This document shows, one piece after another, positions 39,509 through 49,478 of a stretch of DNA of 64,000 nt. Where the stretch lies: contig CAVPMU010000001.1 of NCBI GenBank assembly GCA_963706535.1, positions 1 through 64,000 of the forward strand. Reading direction: 5' to 3'. The notes under the pieces are model-generated. The model was not told where the DNA came from. It saw nothing but the letters and a program-made list of their open reading frames with translations, and did not search any database. Numbering within the stretch: position 1 is the first letter of the stretch; every line of letters begins with the position of its first letter. The position numbers were made by a program, and so were the translations under genes. The DNA is from RPQJ01 sp963706535. Lineage in GTDB: Bacteria > Pseudomonadota > Gammaproteobacteria > Steroidobacterales > Steroidobacteraceae.

Positions 39509-40255
39509 ATGATCGAAGTCGAGCACTTGCGCAAGTCCTTCGGGCGGGGACTGCAGGAAGTGGTCGCCGTGGACGGCGTCAGCTTCCGCGCCGAGGACGG
39601 TGCGATCACGGGGCTGCTCGGGCCGAACGGCGCCGGCAAGACCACTACGCTGCGCATGCTCTATACGCTGATGCAGCCGGACCGCGGCCGCGTGCTGGTA
39701 GACGGCGTCGATCCCGCGCAGGATCCGGGCGGTGTGCGCCGGCGCATCGGCGTGCTGCCGGACGCGCGTGGCATCTACAAGCGCCTCACTGCGCGGGAGA
39801 ACATCGCGTACTTCGGCCGCCTGCAGGGACTCGATGACGCGACGATCGCCGCACGCACGGGACAGCTGGTGGCGGCGCTGGACATGGCGGATTTCGCCGA
39901 CCGCCGCACCGAAGGCTATTCGCAGGGCCAGCGCACCAAGACCGCGATCGCCCGGGCGCTGGTGCACGACCCGCGCAACGTGATCCTCGACGAGCCGACC
40001 AATGGCCTCGACGTGATGACCACGCGCTCGATGCGCACGTTCCTGCGCGGGCTGCGCGCGGAAGGACGCTGCGTGCTGTTCTCGAGCCACATCATGCAGG
40101 AGGTCGCCGCGCTCTGCGACCGCATCGTCGTGATCGCGCAGGGACGCGTCGTGGCGGACGGCACGCCCGGCGAGCTGCGGGCGCAGACGGGGCTCGCGAA
40201 CCTGGAGGACGCGTTCGTGAAGGTGATCGGCACGGAGGAGGGCCTGCTCGCGTGA
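39509..40255 (+). CDS. ABC transporter ATP-binding protein, NatA-like
   Basis: The 248-residue protein is an ABC ATPase. Walker A is GLLGPNGAGKTT, the signature is EGYSQGQRTKTAIARAL (a variant of LSGGQ) and Walker B is NVILDEPTNGLD, followed by the switch His in VLFSSHIMQEV. It resembles NatA, the ATPase of a sodium efflux pump. The permease gene starts within its last codon. Confidence 0.92.
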   Translation: MIEVEHLRKSFGRGLQEVVAVDGVSFRAEDGAITGLLGPNGAGKTTTLRMLYTLMQPDRGRVLVDGVDPAQDPGGVRRRIGVLPDARGIYKRLTARENIAYFGRLQGLDDATIAARTGQLVAALDMADFADRRTEGYSQGQRTKTAIARALVHDPRNVILDEPTNGLDVMTTRSMRTFLRGLRAEGRCVLFSSHIMQEVAALCDRIVVIAQGRVVADGTPGELRAQTGLANLEDAFVKVIGTEEGLLA

Positions 40256-41430
40256 AGGCGATCTGGACCGTGCTCGGAAAGGAACTGGTGGACGCATTCC
40301 GCGACCGCCGCATGGTGGTGGTCGCCTTCCTCGTCATGCCGCTCGCGGTGCCGCTGCTGCTCGCAGGCATGAGTTCGCTCGGCATGAAGCGCCAGGTCGA
40401 GCAGCTCGAGCGCACTCTCGACCTGCCGGTGATCGGCATCGAGCGGGCGCCCAACCTGCTCGCGTGGTTGGGCTCCAACGACGTGCGCGTCGTTCCTGCG
40501 CCCGCGGATCCCGACGAGGCGGTGCGCCGCCAGGAACACGAGGTCATCCTGCGCATCGACGCGGCGTACGCGGCGGACTGGAAGGCCGGCCGCCCGGCGC
40601 GCATCGAGGTGATCTACGACAGTTCGCGACCGCTGCAGTCCGGCGCGTCGATCGCGCGCGTGCGCGGTTTGCTGGACGCCTATGGTTCGCAGGTCGGCAC
40701 GCTGCGCCTCATCGCGCGCGGCATTCATCCGGCGGTGGCACAGCCACTGCAGGTGGCGAGCCGCGACGTCGCCACGCCCGAGTCCCGTTTCGACCTCGCG
40801 CAGCAGATGCTGCCCTACCTGCTGCTGCTGCTCGCGTTCATCGGCGGCATGCAGCTCGCCATCGACGCGACGGCCGGCGAGCGCGAGCGCCAGTCGCTCG
40901 AGCCGCTGCTCACGACCCCCGCGTCCCGCGAGGCGATCATCAGCGGCAAGATCCTCGCCACGGCGACGTTCACGCTGCTCTCGCTGGTCGTGACGCTGCT
41001 CATGTACCGGCTCGCGTTCGCGGTGATCCCGAGCGAGCGGATCGACCTGTCGCTGGACGTACCGCTGGACGCAATGGGATGGCTGCTGGTCATCGTGCTG
41101 CCGATCGTGCTGCTCGGCGCCACGCTGCTCACCGCGCTCGCGGCGTTCGCGAAGAGCCACCGCGAGGCGCAGGGCTACCTGCCGCTGCTGATCTTCCTGC
41201 CGATGATCCCCACGTTGATGCTCATGGTGGCGCCGGTAAAGACGCGACTGTGGATGATGGCGGTGCCGTTCCTCGGGCAGAACCAGCTGATCCTGCGGAT
41301 CCTGCGCGGCGAGGCGATCACCGCGGCCGAGTGGCTGGTCAACCTGGGGGCGGCGCTGTTGCTGGTGGTGGTGGTGTGGGTGGTTGCTGCAAGGCTGTAT
41401 CACCGGGAGCAGCTGGCGGCGTCCGGGTAG
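40252..41430 (+). CDS. ABC-2 type permease, NatB-like
   Basis: This 392-residue protein is the membrane partner of the preceding ATPase. It has an N-terminal helix (VVVAFLVMPLAVPLLLAG), a large extracytoplasmic loop (residues about 50-190) and a cluster of five helices (MLPYLLLLLAFIGGMQLAI to LVNLGAALLLVVVVWVVAARLY). The segment DATAGERERQSLEPLLTTPASR is typical of NatB-type sodium exporters. GTG start, four-base overlap with the ATPase gene. Confidence 0.9.
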   Translation: MKAIWTVLGKELVDAFRDRRMVVVAFLVMPLAVPLLLAGMSSLGMKRQVEQLERTLDLPVIGIERAPNLLAWLGSNDVRVVPAPADPDEAVRRQEHEVILRIDAAYAADWKAGRPARIEVIYDSSRPLQSGASIARVRGLLDAYGSQVGTLRLIARGIHPAVAQPLQVASRDVATPESRFDLAQQMLPYLLLLLAFIGGMQLAIDATAGERERQSLEPLLTTPASREAIISGKILATATFTLLSLVVTLLMYRLAFAVIPSERIDLSLDVPLDAMGWLLVIVLPIVLLGATLLTALAAFAKSHREAQGYLPLLIFLPMIPTLMLMVAPVKTRLWMMAVPFLGQNQLILRILRGEAITAAEWLVNLGAALLLVVVVWVVAARLYHREQLAASG

Positions 41431-41592
41431 CAGCGGGTAGCGAGCCCGGACGCGGGGCGGCCGCCTGCTCCGAGGTCCAGCCGGTGGGAACCGGGCGCAG
41501 GTATGGCAGGCCCAGTAGCACGGCCAACCTCGCCCCGGCCGGCGCGACCATGAATCCGCCGGCGCGGCGCATGCGATAATCCTCCTCTCACC

Positions 41593-42672
41593 ATGCTGAC
41601 CCACGCCCTGTTCTTCGTCCTCGGCCTCGCCGCGCTGATCGTCGGCGCGGAGGCGCTGGTGCGCGGCGCCTCGAAGCTCGCGTTGTCGCTGGGCGTGTCG
41701 TCGCTCGTCGTCGGTCTCACCGTCGTGGCCTTCGGCACCAGTTCTCCGGAAGTGGCGGTGTCGGTAGGCGCCGTCGCAGCCGGGACGACCGACATCGCCA
41801 TCGGCAACGTCGTCGGCAGCAACATCTTCAACGTGCTCGCGATCCTCGGCCTGAGCGCGATCGTCGCGCCGCTGGTGGTGCACTCGCAGCTGATCCGCCA
41901 GGAGGTGCCGATCATGATCGGCGCCTCGGTCCTGATGCTGGTGCTGGTGCTCGATGGACGGCTCGGACGCACCGACGGCGGGCTGCTGCTCGCGCTGCTG
42001 GTCGGCTACACGGTCTACCTGATCCGGCAGTCGCGCGCGGAATCGAAGGAGATCCGCGACGAGTACGAGGCCAGCATGGGCCGCAGCGGTGGCTGGGACA
42101 AGCACTGGGCCGTTCAGCTGCTGCTGATCGTCGTCGGCCTCGGGCTGCTGGTGCTCGGGTCGGAGTGGCTGGTGAATTCCGCGGTCGCGTTCGCACGCGC
42201 GCTTGGCGTCAGCGACCTGATCATCGGGCTCACCATCATCGCCGCCGGCACCTCCATGCCGGAGGTTGCAACATCGGTGCTGGCGGTTATGCGCGGCGAG
42301 CGCGACATCGCGGTCGGCAACGTGATCGGCAGCAACACGTTCAACCTGCTGGGAGCCCTGGGACTCTCCGGCCTCGTGGGCCAGCAGGGCCTGACGATCG
42401 CCCCGGCCATCATGAATTTCGACATCTGGGTGATGCTCGCCGTGGCGCTCGCCAGCCTGCCGGTCTTCGTCTCCGGCCGGGAGATCGGCCGCGGCAAGGG
42501 CCTGCTGTTCCTCGGCTACTACGTCGCATACATCGCCTACCTCGTGCTCGACGCGCAGGGGCACGATGCGCTGCCGGCGTATTCGCGCATCATGATCGGC
42601 TTCGTGCTGCCGATCACGATCGTCACCCTGGTCGCGATGCTGCTCCGGGACCAGGCGAAAACGACTCGCTGA
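41593..42672 (+). CDS. Calcium/sodium antiporter, YrbG-like
   Basis: The 359-residue membrane protein is a CaCA-superfamily cation/Ca exchanger. The two alpha repeats read VVAFGTSSPEVAVSVGAV...IGNVVGSNIFNVLAILG and IIAAGTSMPEVATSVLAV...VGNVIGSNTFNLLGALG. It has about ten helices with a short central loop (ESKEIRDEYEASMGRSGG). The 160 bp upstream of it (41431-41592) hold no gene I can support. The protoporphyrinogen-oxidase-like gene follows after nine bases. Confidence 0.92.
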   Translation: MLTHALFFVLGLAALIVGAEALVRGASKLALSLGVSSLVVGLTVVAFGTSSPEVAVSVGAVAAGTTDIAIGNVVGSNIFNVLAILGLSAIVAPLVVHSQLIRQEVPIMIGASVLMLVLVLDGRLGRTDGGLLLALLVGYTVYLIRQSRAESKEIRDEYEASMGRSGGWDKHWAVQLLLIVVGLGLLVLGSEWLVNSAVAFARALGVSDLIIGLTIIAAGTSMPEVATSVLAVMRGERDIAVGNVIGSNTFNLLGALGLSGLVGQQGLTIAPAIMNFDIWVMLAVALASLPVFVSGREIGRGKGLLFLGYYVAYIAYLVLDAQGHDALPAYSRIMIGFVLPITIVTLVAMLLRDQAKTTR

Positions 42673-42681
42673 GGACGAATC

Positions 42682-44007
42682 ATGCGCATCGGCATCGTGG
42701 GTGCGGGCCTGAGCGGCCTTGCCACGGCGTTCTACCTGCAGCGGGTGCGGCCGGGTCTGGACCTCGTGGTACTGGAGGCCGCGGACCGGCCGGGCGGCAC
42801 GCTGCACACGGAGGACGTGCAGGGCTTCCGCTTCGAGACGGGCGGCAACGGCTTCCTCACCAACAAGCCCGACTGCCTGCGGCTCGTGCAGGACAGCGGC
42901 GGCGAGTCCCTGCTGCTGCCGAGCTCCGACCTCGCCCGCAAACGCTACATCTACACGGGTGAACTGCATCGCATGCCGGAGTCGCCCGGCCTCTTCGCGC
43001 GATCGAGGCTCCTGACGCTCCCGCAGAAACTGCGCATGGTGGGCGAGCTGTTCGTGCCGGCGAAGCGCGACGGCGAGGACGAGAGCCTGCGCCAGTTCGG
43101 CGACCGCAGGCTCGGCCCCGCGTTTACCAGCGTGTTCCTCGACGCCATGTCGGCGGGCATCTACGGCTCGACGCCGGACAGGTTGTCCGTGCGGGCAGCG
43201 TTTCCGCTCGTCGTCGCGCTCGAGCGCGAATACGGCGGGCTGTTCCGCGGCATGGTCGCGAAGCGCAGGAAGGGGGCCGGGCCCGGCGGCGTGCTGACCA
43301 GCACTCACGCCGGAATCAGCACGCTGATCCGGCATCTCGAGTCCGCCATCTCGGCCGAATGGCGCTACGGCGAGCCCGTGCTCGCGATCGAGCGGGCGCG
43401 CGACGGCTTCCGGTTGCATACCTCCGCGGGCGCTACGGAGGTGGACCAGGTCGTGGTCTGCTCGACCTCGCATGCCGCCGCGCAGATGCTGCGGGACCTC
43501 GATGCAGAACTCGGCAGGCGACTCGCGAGCATCGAATACTCGCCGATCGCAGTGGTCGGCTTCGGCTACCGTTCGCTCGAGCACCCGCTGGACGGATTCG
43601 GGCTGCTGACGACCACCGCGTCGCGACAGCCGGTGCTCGGCGTGCTGTGGGACAGCAGCATCTTCCCGGACCGCGCGCCCGCTGGCTGCAAGAGCCTCCG
43701 CGCGATGATCGGCGGGCAGCGCGACCCCGAGCTCGTGGACCAGGACGACGCGGGCCTGATCCAGACGGCGCGCGCCGGCATCCGCAACACCATGGGCATC
43801 GACCAGGACCCCGACGTCACGCTCGTGAAACGCTGGGACCGGGGCATCCCGAGCTACGCGCCCGGACACATCGCCAGGGTGGAGGCGATCTTCGCGCGCG
43901 CGGCGACGGTCCCGGGCCTGCATCTCAACTGCAACGCCTACCGCGGCATCGCGATGAACGACTGCGCGCGCAACAGCCGGGAGCTCGCCACGCGGATTGC
44001 AGGCTGA
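42682..44007 (+). CDS. Protoporphyrinogen oxidase-like FAD enzyme
   Basis: This 441-residue protein is an FAD-dependent amine-oxidase-superfamily enzyme of the HemY (oxygen-dependent protoporphyrinogen oxidase) type. The FAD-binding motif is GIVGAGLSGLATAFYLQ, followed by VLEAADRPGGTLHTE. Family blocks FVPAKRDGEDESLRQFGDRRLG, FLDAMSAGIYGSTPDRLSVRAAFP and the C-terminal GIPSYAPGHIARVE support it. It would oxidise protoporphyrinogen IX for haem synthesis. No other haem-synthesis gene is adjacent. Confidence 0.85.
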   Translation: MRIGIVGAGLSGLATAFYLQRVRPGLDLVVLEAADRPGGTLHTEDVQGFRFETGGNGFLTNKPDCLRLVQDSGGESLLLPSSDLARKRYIYTGELHRMPESPGLFARSRLLTLPQKLRMVGELFVPAKRDGEDESLRQFGDRRLGPAFTSVFLDAMSAGIYGSTPDRLSVRAAFPLVVALEREYGGLFRGMVAKRRKGAGPGGVLTSTHAGISTLIRHLESAISAEWRYGEPVLAIERARDGFRLHTSAGATEVDQVVVCSTSHAAAQMLRDLDAELGRRLASIEYSPIAVVGFGYRSLEHPLDGFGLLTTTASRQPVLGVLWDSSIFPDRAPAGCKSLRAMIGGQRDPELVDQDDAGLIQTARAGIRNTMGIDQDPDVTLVKRWDRGIPSYAPGHIARVEAIFARAATVPGLHLNCNAYRGIAMNDCARNSRELATRIAG

Positions 44008-44042
44008 GACTGCCCGGCTCGCACACCCGCGTGGGCGCGGAC

Positions 44043-45945
44043 TCACCAAGCCACGCCGTAGTCCTCGCCGTGGTTGCTCGACCCACCCCAGAACGAGCCG
44101 TTCTCGCGGTCGATCATGATGGCGTTGATGGGCCCGGAGGTGCGCGGCTCGAACTCGAGCTTGTAGCCGCGCAAGGCCAGCTCCCTGCGTATCCACTGCG
44201 GCACGGTCTCGTTCAGCACGATGCGCCCGGGCTGGGACGCGTGCTCGTCGAACGAACTCTTCATCTGGTAGCTGTTGAAGTTCGCGGCTTCGGCGGCTTC
44301 CTGCGGCGTCATGCCGAACTCGACGACGTTGAGGAAGAACTGCAGCAGGTTCTGGTCCTGGGTGTCGCCTCCCTGTACCGCAAAGGCGAGCCAGGGCTTG
44401 CCGTCGCGCAGCGCGATGCTCGGCGTGAGCGTCACGCGCGGCCGCTTGCCAGGCTCGAGCACGTTGTAGGGATTGATGGCGCGGTCGAGCACGAAGGACT
44501 GCATCCGCTGGCTCAAGCCGATGCCGGTGCGACCGGCGATGGTGGCCGGGATCCAGCCGCCACTCGGCGTCACGGCGACGAGCCACCCTGCAGCGTCCGC
44601 CGCGACGACCGTCGTGGTGCCGCTGCGGAATGTCTCCCGGAAGTCCGCCAGCGCCTCCGCCGTGAGCTCGCGCGCCGGCTCGGCTGACGCGGCCCGGCGC
44701 TGACCCTCGAGCAGGTCGGGATACGGGTTCCTGCCACCCTGGTAGGGATACGGATCGCCGGGCCCCGCGCTCGCATCATTGCGATCCATGCGGATCGTTG
44801 CCGCACGTGCCTTCGCGTATTCCTTGGACAGCAATCCGCGCCGCGGCTCTTCCGGCGGGAAATAGGGATCGCCGTAGTAGAAGTCGCGGTCGGCGAAGGC
44901 GAGGTTCATCGCCTGGTAGACGGTGTGGATGTAGTTGGCGCTGTTGTAGCCCATGCCCTTCAGGTCGAAGCCCTCGAGCAGGTTGAGCGACTGCAGCAGG
45001 GCGGGTCCCTGCGTCCAGACGTTCGAGCTTGTAGACGTCGATGCCGCGATAGTTCGTGTGCAGCGGCTCCTCGAGGAGCGGCCGCCACTTCGCCATGTCC
45101 TCGACGGTGATGAGCCCGCCCTGCTCGCGCACGCCACGCACGAACTCGTGCGCGATGTCGCCGCGGTAGAAGCGCTCGTGCGCGGCCTCGATCGCGGCCT
45201 TGCGCGACATCCCGGCCGCAAGGGCCAGCTTCTCCGCCTCCACCAGCTTGCGTAGAGTCGCGGCGAGGTCGGGCTGGCGGAAGATCTCGCCCGCGCGCGG
45301 TGCCTCGCGCGGCTGGCCGAGGTGCGGCAGCATCACCTGCTTCGAATACGGCCACTCCTTCAGCTTCTCCTTCCAGCGCTCGATGTTGTCGGCGGTTTCG
45401 GCGTCGATGGGATAGCCGTCCGCGAGCTCGATGGCCGGTGCCAGCACTTCAGCGAGCGACAGCGTGCCGTACTCGGCGAGCATCAGCATCAGCCCGCCCG
45501 GTGTTCCGGGGGTGACCGCGGCGAGCGGACCGTACGCAGGCGGGTACTCGTGGCCCTGCTTGCGATAGAACTCGACGGTCGCGCCCGTGGGCGCCACGCC
45601 GAGGCCGTTGATGGCGATGACCTTCTTCGTGCGCGGGTCGTAGAGCAGCGCCTGCGTCTCTCCGCCCCAGGAGAGCACGTCCCACATCGTGGAGGTGGCC
45701 GCGATCATCGCGCAGCTGGCATCCACGGCATTGCCGCCGCGCTGGAACATCATGGCACCGGCGGTGGCGGCGAGCGGCTTGCCGGTGATGGCCATCCACT
45801 GCCGGCCGTGCAGCGGTGGCTTCTGGGTCCTGGCGATGGAACGCGGCACGGCGGGGCTCACGGCCTGGCCGAGCGCGGGGGTGCTGTGGGTCATGATCGT
45901 GAGACTCGCGACGAGCGCGGCTGCCGATGCGATCTTGATGATCAC
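44043..45945 (-). pseudogene. Gamma-glutamyltransferase, frameshifted
   Basis: The gene begins at GTG 45945 after a GGAGCG site and encodes a signal peptide and the large subunit of a gamma-glutamyltransferase-family protein (AMIAATSTMWDVLSWGGETQALLYD, GTPGGLMLMLAEYGTLSLAEVLAPAI). Near 45025 the frame changes by one base: NYRGIDVYKL is followed in the new frame by NVWTQGPALLQSLNLLEGFDLKGMGYNS. Autocatalytic processing would take place at the Thr in SGTTTVVAADAAGWLVAV. One surplus G in CTCGAACGTC explains the shift. If this is a sequencing error, the gene is a normal 630-residue periplasmic enzyme. Confidence 0.8.
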
Positions 45946-46060
45946 GGAATCGCTCCGCGCCAGGGTGGTGACGAAAGTATACGTGCGAGGCGGGCATGCA
46001 GGGCACGCAGCGCGCCGAACCGCGCTATTCTCGCCGCCTTGCACCATCTGGAAGCTGCCG

Positions 46061-47368
46061 ATGCACCACCGTGTCCTGCCTGCAATTGCCCTGCTGTCCT
46101 GTGTCGCGGCGCCGGCCGGGGCCGCCATTTCCGACCGACAGGTCGACGACGCGGCCGGGGCCGTGGCGGCCAAGGTGGTCACGTGGCGGCGCGATTTCCA
46201 CCAGCACCCGGAGCTCGGCAACCGCGAGTTCCGCACCGCGCAGAAGGTCGCGGAGCATCTCGAAACGCTCGGCCTCGAGGTGCGCAAGGGCGTCGCGCAC
46301 ACGGGCGTCGTCGGTGTCTTGCACGGCGGAAGGGCGGGCCCGGTGATCGCACTCAGGGCGGACATGGACGCGCTGCCGGTGACCGAGCAGGGGGACCTGC
46401 CGTTCAAGTCGCAGGTCACGGCCGAGTATCGCGGCGAGAAGGTCGGCGTGATGCACGCCTGCGGCCACGACGCCCACACCGCCATCCTGATGGGAGCGGC
46501 CGAGGCGCTCGTTGCTCTGCGCGCGGAGTTGCCCGGCACCGTGCTGTTCGTATTCCAGCCGGCGGAGGAGGGCGCGCCCGATGGCGAGCAGGGCGGCGCG
46601 CCGCTCATGCTCGAGCAGGGCCTGTTCGCCGGATTGAAGCCCGACGCGATGTTCGGTCTGCACGTGTGGGCAGCGCAGCATGCGGGCCAGATCGGCTATC
46701 GCGTCGGCCCGATGATGGCCGCGTCGGATCGCTACCGCATCGTGGTGAAGGGGCGGCAGACCCACGGCTCCTCGCCATGGCGCGGGGTGGACCCGGTCGT
46801 GGTGGCGGCGCAGATCGTGCTCGGCATGCAGACGATCGTGAGCCGGCAGATCGACCCGACCAGCTGGCCCGCCGTACTGTCGGTCGGCGCCATCAAGGGC
46901 GGCATCCGCAACAACATCATCCCGGACTCCGTCGAGCTGGTCGGCACGTTCCGGACCTTCGACACCGGCGTGCGCCAGCAGATCATCGACCGGCTCACGC
47001 GCACCGCGCAGGACATCGCGAGTTCCGCGGGCGCGACGGTCGAGGTCGAGATCGCGACCGACAACAACCCGGTGCTGGCGAACGATCCGGCGCTGACGCA
47101 ACGCATGCTGCCGACGCTCGGGCGCGCCGCGGGGGCGGGCAAGGTGGTCGAGATCCCGTTCGTCACCGCCGCGGAGGACTTCGCCTTTTTCGCGGCGGAT
47201 ATCCCGAGCCTGTATTTCTTCGTCGGCTCGACCCCGCCCGGGCAGGATGTCGCCACGGCCCCGAGCAACCATTCGCCGAGCTTTTATCTCGACGAGGCCA
47301 GCCTGGAGACTGGCGTCAAGGCGATGGTCGGCCTCGCCGTCGACTACCTGCAGGGCACGGCGCGCTAG
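46061..47368 (+). CDS. M20D-family amidohydrolase, exported
   Basis: The 435-residue protein has a signal peptide (HRVLPAIALLSCVAAPAGAA) and an M20 peptidase/amidohydrolase fold. Metal-binding motifs are ALRADMDALPV, MHACGHDAHTAILMG and the catalytic Glu pair in FVFQPAEEGAPDGEQGG. A dimerisation domain follows (YRIVVKGRQTHGSSPWRGVDPV). Such enzymes deacylate N-acyl amino acids or peptides. The ATG at 46061 lies 115 bases from the divergent glutamyltransferase gene. Confidence 0.9.
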   Translation: MHHRVLPAIALLSCVAAPAGAAISDRQVDDAAGAVAAKVVTWRRDFHQHPELGNREFRTAQKVAEHLETLGLEVRKGVAHTGVVGVLHGGRAGPVIALRADMDALPVTEQGDLPFKSQVTAEYRGEKVGVMHACGHDAHTAILMGAAEALVALRAELPGTVLFVFQPAEEGAPDGEQGGAPLMLEQGLFAGLKPDAMFGLHVWAAQHAGQIGYRVGPMMAASDRYRIVVKGRQTHGSSPWRGVDPVVVAAQIVLGMQTIVSRQIDPTSWPAVLSVGAIKGGIRNNIIPDSVELVGTFRTFDTGVRQQIIDRLTRTAQDIASSAGATVEVEIATDNNPVLANDPALTQRMLPTLGRAAGAGKVVEIPFVTAAEDFAFFAADIPSLYFFVGSTPPGQDVATAPSNHSPSFYLDEASLETGVKAMVGLAVDYLQGTAR

Positions 47369-48156
47369 GCCGGCCGGCCGCCGCGGCCCGCGCCGCCCAC
47401 GAAGCGCGCGGCGCCGGCCGCGGACTCGCCGCTAGCCAGCACCGCGAGCCCGCCGGACCACTCGGCCGCGAGCGCGGCGGCTTCGTCCAGGCCGGCCGAC
47501 CCGTGCACCGACCGTCGATCTGCGCGCAGGCAGACCTGCGGCAACGCCGCGATCTCCTGCGCCAGCGCCTCGGCGGCCGCGCGGGACTGTCCCTTCGGCA
47601 CGACGCGATTGGCGAGGCCGATGGCCAGTGCCTCCGCGGAACCCACCGCACGTCCCGTGAGGACGAGGTCGAGCGCCCGGCCCGCGCCGATGAGGCGGGG
47701 CAGGCGCACCGTGCCGCCGTCGATGAGCGGCACGCCCCAGCGGCGGCAGAACACGCCGAACACTGCGTCCTCCTCCACGATCCGCAGGTCGCACCACAGG
47801 GCGAGTTCGAGGCCTCCGGCGACGGCATGGCCCGCCACGGCCGCGATCACCGGCTTTTCGAGCCGCAGGCGCGTCGGCCCCATCGGCCCGCCGGGGTCGG
47901 CCGGATCGCCGGACGGTTCGCGGAGCCGCCCGGGATCCCAGCCGCGGGCGACGGCCTGCAGGTCCGCGCCGGCGCAAAACGTGTCGCCGGCGCCCCACAG
48001 GACCGCGACGTGGATCGCGTCGTCCCGCTCGATCGCGAGGAAAGCCTCGGCGAGCGCCGCCGCCGTCGCGGGATCGACCGCATTGCGGACGGCCGGGCGG
48101 TCCAGGATCACAGTCGCGACGGCGCCGCTGCGCTCGATTCGCACGTTTTCGGTCAT
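47365..48156 (-). CDS. Enoyl-CoA hydratase/isomerase family protein
   Basis: The 263-residue protein is a crotonase-fold enzyme. The N-terminal part (SGAVATVILDRPAVRNAVDPATAAALAEAF), the oxyanion region GAGDTFCAGADLQAVA and the second block VAGHAVAGGLELALWCDLRIVEEDAVFGVFCRRWGVPLIDGGTVRLPRLIG are standard. Both usual catalytic Glu positions are not clear, so hydratase activity is not certain. It overlaps the M20 gene end by four bases in convergent orientation. Confidence 0.88.
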   Translation of the reverse strand: MTENVRIERSGAVATVILDRPAVRNAVDPATAAALAEAFLAIERDDAIHVAVLWGAGDTFCAGADLQAVARGWDPGRLREPSGDPADPGGPMGPTRLRLEKPVIAAVAGHAVAGGLELALWCDLRIVEEDAVFGVFCRRWGVPLIDGGTVRLPRLIGAGRALDLVLTGRAVGSAEALAIGLANRVVPKGQSRAAAEALAQEIAALPQVCLRADRRSVHGSAGLDEAAALAAEWSGGLAVLASGESAAGAARFVGGAGRGGRPA

Positions 48157-48340
48157 TCTTGCGGCTCCGTACAAACCTTCTGGCGTGCCCCGGCATCTTA
48201 ATCCCCGAGAGCGGTCTTCCGGGCCCGGGGGCCGGCGGGCTGTGTAGGATGACGCGCCGGACCCGTGGCGTCCGGGGACAGCTCCGAGGTGGACGTTGGC
48301 TGGGACGGTGGCCGGGACGGAGATCGAGCAGGCGCGGCGC

Positions 48341-48752
48341 ATGGCCGAGGAACGCACGCTCGTCGCGGCCGCGGCCCGTGGCTCGCAGGCGGCGTTCGAG
48401 CAACTCTACCGGCTGCACGTCGGCAAGGTATACGGACTCTGCCTGCGCATGACCGCCAACGTCGCGACCGCCGAGGACTGCACCCAGGAGGCTTTCGTGC
48501 AGGCGTGGAAGGCACTGCCCGGCTTCGAGCAGCGCAGCCGCTTCGGCAGCTGGCTGCACGGGATCGCGGTGAACGCGGCGCTGGCGCACGGGCGCAAGCG
48601 CGTCGAGAGCCTGGGTGTGCAGGCCTCGGCCGACGAGATCGCGGCCGACTCGCTCGCAGACACCACGCTCGCCGACGACGGGTTGTTGTGCGACCTCGAG
48701 GCCGGCATCGCGCGCCTGCCACCCGGGGCCCGCCAGGTCCTGGTGCTCGCTG
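48341..48752 (+). pseudogene. ECF sigma factor, truncated by deletion
   Basis: The frame encodes sigma region 2 (AAFEQLYRLHVGKVYGLCLRMTANVATAEDCTQEAFVQAWKALPGFEQRSRFGSWLHGIAVNAAL) and the start of region 4 (LPPGARQVLVL). The rest of region 4, which binds the -35 element, is missing. At about 48752 the sequence jumps into another frame that encodes the middle of a DUF4097 protein. A deletion has joined two formerly separate genes. It cannot make a functional sigma factor. Confidence 0.75.
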
Positions 48753-49412
48753 ATGGGCGATCTCGGCGACGGCAGCGAGCGGCTGGAGTTCACCAGCACG
48801 GGCGGGCTCACGCGCATCAAGATGATCCTGCTTGACAGGGCCTATGGCATCGACGGCACCGACCTCGAGGTCAAGGTTCCCGCGGGCAGCGGCCTCACCG
48901 TCAACACCGTCAGCGCCGACCTGCGAGTCGCGGGCGTGCACGGGGCGCAGCGCCTGCAGTCGGTGAGCGGCGACGTGACGGTCACGGGCGCCGGCAAGCC
49001 GGTGCTGCTCAACATCACCACGGTCAGCGGCGACGCGGTGGTGACCAAGGTCGCCGGCGAGGTCAACGGCAACACGGTGAGCGGCAATTTCAGCCTCGGC
49101 CTCGGCGACACGAGCCGCTCGCGCCTGCGCTCCACCAGTGGGGATCTCACGCTGGCGACGCGTCCGGCGGCCGACGCCCGGTTCGACATCGAGAGCATCA
49201 GCGGGGACGTGCGGGTGGACCTCACGGGCCCGGCGAACGCCGCGTTCGAGGTGACGAGCTTCAATGGCGAGATCCGCAACTGCATGGGTCCGAAGCCGGT
49301 CCGCACCAGCGAGTACGCCCCGGGCCGCGAGCCGCGCTTCCGCGAGGGCGCCGGCAGCGCGCTGGTCCGCATCAAGACCCTGAACGGTGACATCAGCGCC
49401 TGCCGGAAGTAG
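48753..49412 (+). pseudogene. DUF4097-family protein, 5' end deleted
   Basis: The frame from about 48753 encodes a beta-helical DUF4097 (adhesin-like/LiaG-like) repeat protein: LEVKVPAGSGLTVNTVSADLRVAGVHGAQRLQSVSGDVTVTG, VSGDAVVTKVAGEVNGNTVSGNFSLG, STSGDLTLATR, ISGDVRVDL and NGDISACRK. The family is normally exported; the signal peptide and first strands are absent, cut off at the junction with the truncated sigma gene. Sigma, anti-sigma and DUF4097 genes often occur in this order, so the deletion probably removed an anti-sigma gene between them. Confidence 0.75.
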
Positions 49413-49478
49413 CGGCGGGTCTCGCGCTGATGGTCGATTCGTGGAGAATAGGGCCCCAGCAAGCAGGGCGGGGATTCG

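Noticed and set aside
41339..41572. Minus-strand small frame upstream of the antiporter gene
   Set aside because: Half of it overlaps the NatB-like gene and the translation is proline- and alanine-rich low complexity. No support for a real gene.
39916..44586. Very long open frame (over 1500 codons) on the minus strand
   Set aside because: It runs antisense to NatA, NatB, the antiporter and the protoporphyrinogen-oxidase-like gene, all of which have clear family motifs. Its low-complexity Arg/His/Asp-rich translation is typical of a shadow frame in high-G+C DNA.
45322..48201. Long plus-strand open frame near the glutamyltransferase and M20 genes
   Set aside because: It covers parts of three real genes in other frames and reads as compositional noise.
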